DNA of 5,864 bases from Paramuribaculum sp. (GTDB lineage: Bacteria > Bacteroidota > Bacteroidia > Bacteroidales > Muribaculaceae), in contig VSPV01000143.1 in NCBI GenBank assembly GCA_009775605.1, forward strand, positions 1-5,864, in the 5' to 3' direction. Under the pieces are notes generated by a model. That model made no database searches. It was not told where the DNA came from and was given only the letters and a program-made list of their open reading frames with translations. Numbering within the stretch: position 1 is the first letter of the stretch; each line of letters begins with the position of its first letter. Positions 1-5,864 of the stretch are shown here, piece by piece. The translations under genes were made by a program, and so were the position numbers.

Positions 1-2
1 TG

Positions 3-76
3 TCGGGGTGACTAGACTCGAACTAGCGACCTCACGCCCCCCAGACGCGTACTCTAACCAACTGAGCTACACCCCG
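3..76 (-). tRNA. tRNA-Pro, anticodon GGG
   Basis: The minus strand folds into a complete cloverleaf. The acceptor stem CGGGGTG (76-70) pairs perfectly with CACCCCG (10-4), followed by discriminator A at 3. T8 and A9 come next, then a D stem GCTC/GAGT, an anticodon stem CGCGT/GCGTG with a 7-base loop CTGGGGG, and a T arm with loop TTCGAGT. The anticodon is GGG (bases 42-40), so it reads CCC and CCU proline codons. The C1-G72 pair and A73 are the bacterial tRNA-Pro identity elements. After A73 the template reads CA rather than CCA, so the 3' CCA must be added by the nucleotidyltransferase, as is common in Bacteroidota. Transcription runs leftward out of the window from the promoter at 98-129. 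Confidence 0.95.
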
Positions 77-97
77 AGTTGTTTTTCAAAAGCGATG

Positions 98-129
98 CAA
101 AGGTATGGCTATTTTCTGATACGTGCAAG
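98..129 (-). promoter_or_regulatory. Probable promoter of the tRNA-Pro gene
   Basis: On the minus strand TACCTTTG (105-98) matches the Bacteroidota -7 consensus TAnnTTTG. CTTG (129-126), one mismatch from the -33 element TTTG, lies 20 bases upstream. Initiation a few bases past the -7 box would fall near 90-93, about 15 bases before the mature tRNA 5' end at 76, which is a plausible short leader for RNase P. Two A-runs with 10-base spacing (minus strand of 141-160) lie just upstream and could act as an UP-like or bent region. Confidence 0.6.
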
Positions 130-203
130 ACATCGCCAAATATTTTCACATTTTTTCACAGTATATTTTCTTTTCCACCCTATTTCCATATTAGGCAAAA
201 CGG

Positions 204-237
204 TTTGAATCAAATCGAAACAAATTGACTATCTTTG
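204..237 (+). promoter_or_regulatory. Probable promoter for the ArnT-like gene
   Basis: TATCTTTG at 230-237 is an exact match to the Bacteroidota -7 element TAnnTTTG. TTTG at 204-207 is an exact -33 element. The 22-base spacer is one to two bases longer than the usual 19-21, which may lower activity. Initiation near 243 would give a leader of about 160 bases before the ATG at 407. No closer TAnnTTTG match was seen upstream of that start. Confidence 0.6.
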
Positions 238-264
238 CACAAACCATCCGAAGTCGTTGCAAAC

Positions 265-285
265 CCAGGTAGGGCTACTCCCTGG
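265..285 (+). other. Imperfect hairpin in the leader, with GTAG
   Basis: CCAGG (265-269) pairs with CCTGG (281-285), continuing past one mismatch with AG/CT, or alternatively closing as GGG/CCC, around a small loop. The sequence GTAG lies at 269-272. It has no T-run after it, so it is not a convincing intrinsic terminator. It may be leader RNA structure or a degenerate inverted partner of the REP-like hairpin at 316-339. Confidence 0.35.
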
Positions 286-315
286 AGCAGCCGATATCAG
301 ATATTAATTCCAAGC

Positions 316-339
316 GGATGCACGAGCGTGCATCCCTAC
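316..339 (-). repeat. REP-like palindrome with GTAG foot
   Basis: GGATGCAC (316-323) and GTGCATCC (328-335) form a perfect 8-bp stem around the 4-base loop GAGC. Read on the minus strand, the stem is immediately preceded by GTAG (339-336). A GTAG tetranucleotide at the foot of a palindrome is the layout of repetitive extragenic palindromes mobilised by REP-associated tyrosine transposases (TnpA-REP/RAYT). The structure and position (intergenic) are seen directly; membership in a repeat family is inferred, since other copies cannot be seen in this window. No T-run follows on either strand, so a terminator is unlikely. Confidence 0.5.
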
Positions 340-406
340 AAGATTGATGAAATTTCTGGGTGCAGCAAATCCTTCCAAGTATCACAGCTTTTGAATAAAT
401 AAAAAT

Positions 407-2170
407 ATGAATCTTTCCCGCCAACAAGTTTTCTGGCTGCTACTGATAGTGTGCATGGCCACGCTGCTGCCGTTTCTCGGCCTTTTCGATTTCCATACCA
501 AAGGCGAGCCACGCGAGGCCATAGTGGCCTATTCGATGCTCGAGAGCGGCAACTGGATTCTGCCCACCAACACCGGCGGCGAGATACCCTACAAGCCGCC
601 GTTCTTCCACTGGCTGATTGCCGCCGCTTCGTGGCTTCTGGGAGGTCATGTCACGGAATATACATCCCGTCTGCCGTCGGCTCTGGCGCTGATAGTAATG
701 ACGGTATGGACGTTTGATTTCGTAGCGCGCCGCCGCGGCAACGGCGAGGGGCTTTGTACCGCTCTTGTGCTTCTCACGGCATTCGAGATTCACCGTGCCG
801 GACTCAACTGCCGCGTTGACATGGTGCTGACCATGCTCACCGTCGGAGCCATCTACTGTTTCTACGGCTGGTGGGAAAAAGGAATGAAAGGCATATCCTG
901 GGGCGCCACGCTCATGATGAGTCTCGCCACCCTTACCAAGGGGCCCGTGGGCATGATAGTCCCCTGTCTGGCCACAGGAGTGTTCCTGCTCATGGAACGC
1001 GTCAACTTCTTCAAGGCGCTATGGAAGATAGCCCTTGCGGGACTTCTGTCGCTCGTGCTGCCGCTGCTATGGTATTGGGCGGCCTATCAGCAGGGCGGAA
1101 AGGAATTCTTAGACCTTGTGATGGAGGAAAACTTCGGCCGCATGACAAGCACCATGGATTATGACTCGTGCGTGCATCCGTGGCCTTACAACATCATGAC
1201 GCTTACCGTGGGTATGATTCCCTGGACATTGCTTGTAATACTGGGATTGTTCGGACTTCTGCGCCGCGCGAAAACCGGCGGCATCCCCGGGCGAGTGGAC
1301 TCCCTGAGCATACGCAATACCGGAAACAGGTCAATCCTTACTCTCGCCGCCGTGGTCTCGGTGGTGATATTCGTGTTCTACTGCATTCCCCAGAGCAAGC
1401 GCAGCGTTTATCTCATGCCTATGTATCCTTTCGTGGCCTATCTGACGGTCAGATTCATAAGATACATAGGGAGGCGCGCCGCTTCCATCCCCCATATATT
1501 CGCCTGGTTCATAGCCGTGCTTGCCATTCTGGTGCCGGTGGTATTCGTGGCTCTGAAATGCGGTCTGATTCCTGAATCGGTGGTAGGCCACGGACGCCAT
1601 GCCGCCCAGAATCTCGCCATGATGCAGGCAGTAGCCTCCTGCGGCAAGTGGTGGCAGTGGATTCTCGTGATGATTCCGGCGGTCGCGTCGCTCTTCTGGA
1701 TTCTTGCCGGCGACCGCCGTTGCGGGCCGCTCGATTCAATAGGCTGGAGCGCGGCAATGATTATGGCCATATATGTGTCGGTCGACGGCGTATATCAGCC
1801 TGCAGTGCTCAACACCAAATCGCAGAAAGACGTTGCCTCGGCCATCGCCGCCGTGGTTCCTCCGGGCAAAGGAGTGCTCTACGAATATATCCAGCTTGGC
1901 GAGACCGCCAAGGGCGACCCCGTACACTATTTCGAACTGAATTTCTATCTGGGCGACCGTGTGGCCCGGTTCGTGAAAGACCGTCCGGCCGAAGGCTATC
2001 TAATCACCGGCGACGAGGATATGGAAGCCAACAGGCCGCTCTTTGAATCCTGGGGCTACAGTTTCACACCCGTGCTCGACACCCACAGGAGCATCGGGCG
2101 CCAGAACACGCGGGTATGGCGGTTTGAGAAAGCCGGGGAAGCTGCTCAGACATCGTCCTCCGAGCCGTGA
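407..2170 (+). CDS. ArnT-like GT-C glycosyltransferase (PMT_2 family)
   Basis: This 587-residue integral membrane protein belongs to the GT-C fold ArnT/dolichyl-phosphate-mannose mannosyltransferase (PMT_2) group. Such enzymes move a sugar from a polyprenyl phosphate carrier to an acceptor on the periplasmic face of the inner membrane. The first membrane segment is at about 9-27. It is followed by GEPRE (33-37), the first periplasmic loop with the presumed catalytic acid, and then by ESGNW and YKPPFFHW (62-69). Further family signatures are CRVDM (135-139), TKGP (177-180), ENFGR (241-245), HPWPY (257-261) and QSKRSVYLMPMYP (329-341). I count about 11-13 hydrophobic segments up to residue 462, then a soluble tail of about 125 residues, the layout of ArnT (about 550 residues). 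The start at 407 keeps the first helix whole. Donor sugar and acceptor are unknown; lipid A, a protein or another glycan are all possible. Confidence 0.88.
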   Translation: MNLSRQQVFWLLLIVCMATLLPFLGLFDFHTKGEPREAIVAYSMLESGNWILPTNTGGEIPYKPPFFHWLIAAASWLLGGHVTEYTSRLPSALALIVMTVWTFDFVARRRGNGEGLCTALVLLTAFEIHRAGLNCRVDMVLTMLTVGAIYCFYGWWEKGMKGISWGATLMMSLATLTKGPVGMIVPCLATGVFLLMERVNFFKALWKIALAGLLSLVLPLLWYWAAYQQGGKEFLDLVMEENFGRMTSTMDYDSCVHPWPYNIMTLTVGMIPWTLLVILGLFGLLRRAKTGGIPGRVDSLSIRNTGNRSILTLAAVVSVVIFVFYCIPQSKRSVYLMPMYPFVAYLTVRFIRYIGRRAASIPHIFAWFIAVLAILVPVVFVALKCGLIPESVVGHGRHAAQNLAMMQAVASCGKWWQWILVMIPAVASLFWILAGDRRCGPLDSIGWSAAMIMAIYVSVDGVYQPAVLNTKSQKDVASAIAAVVPPGKGVLYEYIQLGETAKGDPVHYFELNFYLGDRVARFVKDRPAEGYLITGDEDMEANRPLFESWGYSFTPVLDTHRSIGRQNTRVWRFEKAGEAAQTSSSEP

Positions 2171-3114
2171 TCGCCGTCGGTGCGCTCGCCAATATGATAG
2201 CGCGGACGGTGCTTGACCTCGATATAGATGCGGCCGATGTAAATGCCCACAACACCTATGGAGAGCATCACCACGCCCCCCACAAACCAGATTGAGAGCA
2301 TCATCGACGCCCAACCGTGTTCGGCGTTGCCCGAGAGCAGCGACACAATCACATAGATGCCTATCAGCAGGCTTATTACCAGGAAAATTCCTCCGGCATA
2401 GATAATGCTGTAGATAGGCTTGACCGAAAATGAGGTAATACCGTCGATGGCCAGCGACAGCATCTTCGAGAGGGTATATTTGGAAGTGCCGGCTGTGCGT
2501 TCCGAAATAACATCGTCGACAGTCGACGTGGCCGACGACAGCAGCGGTATGATTCCACGCAGATAAATATTGCGCTCGCCGTAACGGGCCAGACGCTCGA
2601 TCACGCTGCGGCTCATCAGGCGGAAATCGGCATGGTTGAAAAGAGCTTTCACCCCCATCTTTCGCTGGAATCTGTAAAACGCCGTGGCCGAGAGGCGCTT
2701 CAGCACCGGGTCGGCCTTACGCGAAACCTTCACGCCATACACCACCTCTATTCCGCGCGCATGGTCATCGACCATCTTTTCTATGGCCGTGATGTCGTCC
2801 TGAAGGTCGGCGTCCACCGTCACCACAGCGTCGGCCGTCCGCGCCGCGTCGAGCATTCCGGCAAGTATGGCGTTCTGGTGGCCTGAGTTGCGGGCCAGCG
2901 ACAGGCCGTGGATGCGCGGATTCCCGTCGTGCAGACGGCGGATGATAGCCCATGTGGCATCACGGCTTCCGTCGTTGACAAAGAGAATGTAGCTGTCGGG
3001 CGTTATCTTGCCTTTTGCGGCAAGGTCGTCAAGAAGGGCAAGCAGGCGTTGGGCCGACTGCGGGAGAACCTCCTCCTCGTTATAGCAGGGCGATACAATT
3101 GCAAGGCGTATCAT
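2146..3114 (-). CDS. GtrB/ArnC-like family 2 glycosyltransferase
   Basis: This 322-residue protein probably transfers a sugar from a nucleotide donor to undecaprenyl phosphate on the cytoplasmic face of the membrane. The GT-A domain comes first: SPCYNEEE (8-15), FVNDGSRD (45-52), NSGHQNAILAG (76-86) and the metal-binding DADLQDD (101-107), all typical of the DPM1/GtrB/ArnC group. Two membrane helices follow at about 233-259 and 271-295, then a charged tail. The length equals that of E. coli ArnC and of GtrB-type enzymes. Its ATG overlaps the stop of the upstream deacetylase gene as ATGA, so the two are probably translationally coupled. Its last eight codons and stop overlap the end of the convergent ArnT-like gene. 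The family is clear; the sugar (glucose, an N-acetylhexosamine or Ara4N-like) cannot be read from the sequence. Confidence 0.9.
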   Translation of the reverse strand: MIRLAIVSPCYNEEEVLPQSAQRLLALLDDLAAKGKITPDSYILFVNDGSRDATWAIIRRLHDGNPRIHGLSLARNSGHQNAILAGMLDAARTADAVVTVDADLQDDITAIEKMVDDHARGIEVVYGVKVSRKADPVLKRLSATAFYRFQRKMGVKALFNHADFRLMSRSVIERLARYGERNIYLRGIIPLLSSATSTVDDVISERTAGTSKYTLSKMLSLAIDGITSFSVKPIYSIIYAGGIFLVISLLIGIYVIVSLLSGNAEHGWASMMLSIWFVGGVVMLSIGVVGIYIGRIYIEVKHRPRYHIGERTDGDHGSEDDV

Positions 3115-3917
3115 TTGGCTGATTTTAATCTTTCTATTTCGCGGCGTGCGAAGGGAGTGAATGTAGAGAATTCCGCGCCACAGGCTTTCAGGCGGTCTAT
3201 CAGCGCGCCCAGACGGTTCACCATCCCCTGCCCGGAATTATGCCGTATGATATAAGGCATCTTCAGTTCGGGATGGTCGGCCAGCGGGAAAAATTCCCAT
3301 GGATGGAAATAGGTCACGAAATACCCGTCGTGGTGCAGCACGCGCCGCGCAAGCCGATAATACAAGCTTGCAGGGAGGTTGTGGAGCGCCAGCCAGAACA
3401 TGGGGAAGCGTATCCACGGAGTGACCGAAGCGGGTATCTGCAGCACACCGTCGTTGCTCATAAAGCAGGTGCGCGGCGCATTCAGGTGCATGTAGCGTCC
3501 GGGGATGAAAGCCGGGTTGAGCGACGAATTGTAGAGATAGCCTGCCGCGGCTATGTCGGCGTCGCTCACCGGAAACATGCGCGGCTGGCGGTAACCGAGC
3601 ACCTCGGCCCCGGTGAGACGGCGCAGTGTCTCGCGCGAACGGAACACATCGGAAGGCTCCGGGCGCCAGTGGTCGCAGCCGTGAGCGGCAATCTCATGCC
3701 CCTCCGCGGCAATGCGGCGCATCACCTCCGGAGCGTTCTCGGCAAAATTAGTGGTGCAGAAAAAGGTTGCTTTCACATCCTTCTCCTTGAGCACATCGAG
3801 TATGGCGCATGTCCCTGCCACGGAAATCTCCATGGAACGGTCAAGCGATATATCCACCCCGTGTTCGCGGGGCACATCGAACTCTTCTGTATCGAATGAA
3901 AGAAGCGCTGTTGGCAT
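3111..3917 (-). CDS. Polysaccharide deacetylase family protein (NodB-like, ArnD-like role)
   Basis: This 268-residue protein has the NodB-homology (carbohydrate esterase 4) fold, which removes N-acetyl or N-formyl groups from sugars using a divalent metal. SFDTEE (7-12) carries the likely catalytic base D9 and a nearby acidic residue in place of the classical DD pair. KATFF (49-53) follows, then GHEIAAHGCDH (73-83) with probable metal ligands H79 and H83, GYRQP (108-112) as motif 3, and YFHPWEF (203-209) with H205 as the late catalytic histidine. This SFDxEE / HGxDH / FHPWE pattern is that of the deacetylases found in surface glycan loci. No signal peptide is visible, which favours a cytoplasmic lipid-linked or nucleotide-linked substrate. 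It is the first gene of the operon, with a leader of about 25 bases from the promoter at 3948-3980. The substrate is inferred only from the neighbours. Confidence 0.87.
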   Translation of the reverse strand: MPTALLSFDTEEFDVPREHGVDISLDRSMEISVAGTCAILDVLKEKDVKATFFCTTNFAENAPEVMRRIAAEGHEIAAHGCDHWRPEPSDVFRSRETLRRLTGAEVLGYRQPRMFPVSDADIAAAGYLYNSSLNPAFIPGRYMHLNAPRTCFMSNDGVLQIPASVTPWIRFPMFWLALHNLPASLYYRLARRVLHHDGYFVTYFHPWEFFPLADHPELKMPYIIRHNSGQGMVNRLGALIDRLKACGAEFSTFTPFARREIERLKSAK

Positions 3918-3947
3918 TTATTCTCTTGTCTTGTAAGTGTACACCCG

Positions 3948-3980
3948 CAAAGATACTCACTCTTGGCAATATATCTCAAA
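3948..3980 (-). promoter_or_regulatory. Promoter of the deacetylase-GT2 operon
   Basis: On the minus strand TATCTTTG (3955-3948) matches TAnnTTTG exactly, and TTTG (3980-3977) lies 21 bases upstream, the ideal Bacteroidota sigma layout. Initiation near 3942 gives a leader of about 25 bases before the ATG at 3917. No Shine-Dalgarno sequence is present; the bases before the start are A/T-rich. Confidence 0.75.
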
Positions 3981-4025
3981 AACCGTCTCCAAAAAAGCGC
4001 CTCCCATAATATTAAGGTGTGCAAA

Positions 4026-4057
4026 TTTGCCCGATAGGGATTTTTTCATTAATTTTG
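4026..4057 (+). promoter_or_regulatory. Promoter of gyrB
   Basis: TAATTTTG at 4050-4057 matches TAnnTTTG, and TTTG at 4026-4029 lies 20 bases upstream. Initiation near 4063 would give a leader of about 70 bases before the ATG at 4134. The -33 element lies inside the perfect 10-base palindrome GCAAATTTGC (4021-4030), which could be chance or a site for a dimeric regulator. The promoter faces away from the deacetylase promoter, with 45 bases between the two -33 boxes. Confidence 0.72.
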
Positions 4058-4133
4058 CATGCTTTCAAGCCGGGCAACTACCCTTGTGCCGACGGCTGCG
4101 GAAGCCCACTCCAAACATAAAGAACAATCACTA

Positions 4134-5864
4134 ATGGCAGAAATAGAAGAAGAATACAGCGCCAGTAATATTCAGGTGCTCGAAGGCCTTGAGGCGGTGA
4201 GAAAACGCCCGGCCATGTATATTGGAGACATTTCCACCAAAGGTCTGCACCATCTGGTTTATGAGGTTGTCGACAACTCTATCGACGAGGCCCTCGCCGG
4301 CTATGCCGACCATATAGACGTGACAATCAACCCCGACAACTCCATTACCGTAATAGACAACGGCCGTGGTATCCCCGTGGATATGCACGAGAAGGAGCAC
4401 AAGAGCGCCCTCGAGGTGGTGCTGACAGTGCTCCACGCTGGCGGCAAGTTCGACAAAGGAAGCTACAAGGTTTCGGGCGGTCTCCATGGCGTGGGTGTGA
4501 GCTGCGTCAACGCCCTCTCCACCTATCTGCGCGCCGAGGTGCACCGCAACGGCAAATGCTACGTGCAGGAATACTCCTGCGGCAAGCCCACCACCGAGCT
4601 CATAGAGCAGGGCCACAGCGACCACACCGGAACGTCGATCACCTTCAAGCCCGATGCCGACATATTCACGGTGACCGTATATGATTATGCCACTCTCGCC
4701 AACCGTCTCCGCGACCTGGCATTCCTTAACGCCGGCATAACCCTTACGCTCACCGACCGCCGCGAAATCAACGAGGAAGGCGAAGCCCGCAGCGAGACGT
4801 TCTTCTCGAAGGACGGTCTGCGCGAGTTCGTTCAGTATATCGACTCCAACAAGGAATCGCTCATCAACGACGTGATCCATCTCAACACCGAGCGTCAGGG
4901 CATTCCCGTGGAAGTGGCTCTCACCTACAACAACACCTACAACGAAAACGTCTACTCCTTCGTAAACAATATCAACACCATAGAGGGCGGCACACATCTC
5001 ACCGGATTCCGCCGCGGACTCACCTCCACCCTCAAGAAATATGCCGAGGACAACAAGATGCTCGAGAAGGTGAAGGTCGACATTGCCAGCGACGACTTCC
5101 GCGAGGGTCTCACAGCCGTGGTATCCGTAAAGGTGATGGAGCCTCAGTTTGAGGGCCAGACCAAGACGAAGCTCGGCAACAACGAGGTGATAGGCGCCGT
5201 GCAGACCGCCGTAAGCGAGGCTCTGCGCAACTATCTCGAGGAGAATCCCCGCCAGGCTCGCACAATCGTGGAGAAGGTGATAATAGCCGCACAGGCACGC
5301 CACGCCGCCTACAACGCCCGCGTGAAAATACAGCGCAAGTCGCCTCTGAGCGGCGGCGGTCTGCCCGGAAAACTCGCCGACTGCTCCAGCCGCACGGCCG
5401 AAGACTGCGAGCTCTTCCTTGTCGAGGGTGACTCGGCAGGCGGAACCGCAAAACAGGGACGCGACCGCACATTCCAGGCCATCCTTCCTCTGCGAGGCAA
5501 AATCCTCAACGTGGAGAAAGCCATGGACCACAAGATTTTCGACAACCAGGAAATCACCAACCTGTTCAAGGCCATGCGCGTGACCATCGGCACCGAGGAC
5601 GACCCCAAGGCCGTGAACCTCAGCAAACTCGCCTACCACAAGATAATAATCATGACCGATGCCGATGTGGACGGTAGCCACATCGCCACTCTGCTCATGA
5701 CCTTCTTCTTCCGCCGCATGCGTCCGGTGATCGAGAACGGCTACCTCTATCTCGCCACCCCGCCGCTCTACAAATGCACTCGAGGCAAAGTACAGGAATA
5801 CTGCTGGACCGACCAGCAGGTGCAGCAGTTCATCCTCAAGAACGGCGACAAGACCAAGGTGCAG
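4134..5864 (+). CDS. gyrB: DNA gyrase subunit B, 3' end beyond the window
   Basis: The frame is open for 577 codons to the last base, with no stop; a typical Bacteroidota GyrB of about 650 residues would need some 75 more. GyrB supplies the ATPase and the TOPRIM half of the A2B2 gyrase that introduces negative supercoils. The GHKL ATPase domain shows E44 in YEVVDNSIDEA (catalytic glutamate), IDNGRGIP (74-81) with D75, and the glycine-rich lid GGLHGVGVSCVNA (115-127). QTKTKL (342-347) carries the transducer lysine K344. The TOPRIM domain shows EGDSAGG (431-437) and TDADVDGSH (508-516) with the metal-binding D509, D511 and D513. The start is supported by the conserved segment NIQVLEGLEAVRKRPAMYIGD beginning at residue 12. 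No insertion or damaged motif is seen. The gene has its own promoter and diverges from the deacetylase operon. Confidence 0.98.
   Translation, partial: MAEIEEEYSASNIQVLEGLEAVRKRPAMYIGDISTKGLHHLVYEVVDNSIDEALAGYADHIDVTINPDNSITVIDNGRGIPVDMHEKEHKSALEVVLTVLHAGGKFDKGSYKVSGGLHGVGVSCVNALSTYLRAEVHRNGKCYVQEYSCGKPTTELIEQGHSDHTGTSITFKPDADIFTVTVYDYATLANRLRDLAFLNAGITLTLTDRREINEEGEARSETFFSKDGLREFVQYIDSNKESLINDVIHLNTERQGIPVEVALTYNNTYNENVYSFVNNINTIEGGTHLTGFRRGLTSTLKKYAEDNKMLEKVKVDIASDDFREGLTAVVSVKVMEPQFEGQTKTKLGNNEVIGAVQTAVSEALRNYLEENPRQARTIVEKVIIAAQARHAAYNARVKIQRKSPLSGGGLPGKLADCSSRTAEDCELFLVEGDSAGGTAKQGRDRTFQAILPLRGKILNVEKAMDHKIFDNQEITNLFKAMRVTIGTEDDPKAVNLSKLAYHKIIIMTDADVDGSHIATLLMTFFFRRMRPVIENGYLYLATPPLYKCTRGKVQEYCWTDQQVQQFILKNGDKTKVQ

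Larger units (their letters stand above)
77..406. other. Intergenic region between tRNA-Pro and the GT-C gene
   Basis: This 330-base stretch contains no convincing gene. It holds the divergent promoters of the tRNA (minus) and of the glycosyltransferase gene (plus). It also has an AT-rich block at about 140-200 and a leader of about 160 bases (243-406) with two hairpins at 265-285 and 316-335. A 66-codon open frame beginning at 8 runs antisense through the tRNA and is not credible. The last 20 bases before the ATG at 407 are A/T-rich with no Shine-Dalgarno sequence. Confidence 0.7.

Noticed and set aside
8..208. 66-codon plus-strand open frame
   Set aside because: It runs antisense through the whole tRNA-Pro gene and its promoter, and has no leader or recognisable protein features.
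316..339. Hairpin read as an intrinsic terminator
   Set aside because: Neither side is followed by a T-run, and it lies between a promoter and its gene rather than after a gene.
3240..3899. 219-codon plus-strand open frame opposite the deacetylase
   Set aside because: It is a shadow of the deacetylase gene, whose catalytic motifs are all present on the minus strand; the shadow protein looks like no known family.
3918..4133. Possible small gene or RNA in the divergent gap
   Set aside because: The gap is explained by two near-consensus promoters and their short leaders; the short open frames there have no supporting features.
4131..5681. 516-codon open frame on the minus strand opposite gyrB
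   Set aside because: Its codons are in exact register with the gyrB codons, so it stays open only because gyrB here avoids TTA, CTA and TCA codons. It begins with GTG, shows no recognisable domain, and the sense strand is unmistakable GyrB.
1..5864. Mobile element, phage, CRISPR or defence system
   Set aside because: No transposase, integrase, direct-repeat array or nuclease/helicase gene is present, and the coding space is filled by the tRNA, three glycan genes and gyrB. The tRNA could be an integration site, but no attachment repeat is visible inside the window.

Overview
The window looks like a chromosomal piece of a Bacteroidales bacterium with GC-rich coding DNA and AT-rich gaps. The partial GyrB protein reads like a Bacteroidota GyrB. 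All four promoters I can find match the Bacteroidota primary sigma consensus (TTTG, about 20 bases, TAnnTTTG). Starts lack Shine-Dalgarno sequences and sit behind A/T-rich leaders, and the tRNA gene does not encode its CCA end. A GC-rich gut Bacteroidales such as a Muribaculaceae member is a reasonable guess, but the family cannot be fixed from the sequence alone.

Layout. Positions 3-76 (minus) hold a tRNA-Pro(GGG) with its own promoter at 98-129. A 330-base gap (77-406) carries that promoter, a plus-strand promoter at 204-237, and two hairpins; one is a perfect 8-bp stem flanked by GTAG, like a REP element. Positions 407-2170 (plus) encode a polytopic GT-C glycosyltransferase of the ArnT/PMT_2 type. 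It converges on, and overlaps by 25 bases, a minus-strand two-gene operon: a polysaccharide deacetylase family protein (3917-3111), then a GtrB/ArnC-like family 2 glycosyltransferase (3114-2146), joined by an ATGA stop/start overlap. A 216-base divergent gap (3918-4133) holds back-to-back promoters for this operon and for gyrB, which starts at 4134 and runs off the window's right edge after 577 codons.

How the genes may work together. A GT2 polyprenyl-phosphate sugar synthase, a deacetylase and an ArnT-like transferase are the three activities of known aminosugar pathways. In these a sugar is loaded on undecaprenyl phosphate, its amine is unmasked, and it is moved on the periplasmic side to lipid A or another acceptor (enteric ArnC/ArnD/ArnT; Bordetella LgmA/LgmC/LgmB; Francisella FlmF2/NaxD/FlmK). 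The three adjacent genes fit such a module, although it is split over two convergent transcripts. Sugar and acceptor are not visible from the sequence. The tRNA and gyrB are housekeeping neighbours. I see no mobile element, phage gene, CRISPR array or defence system.
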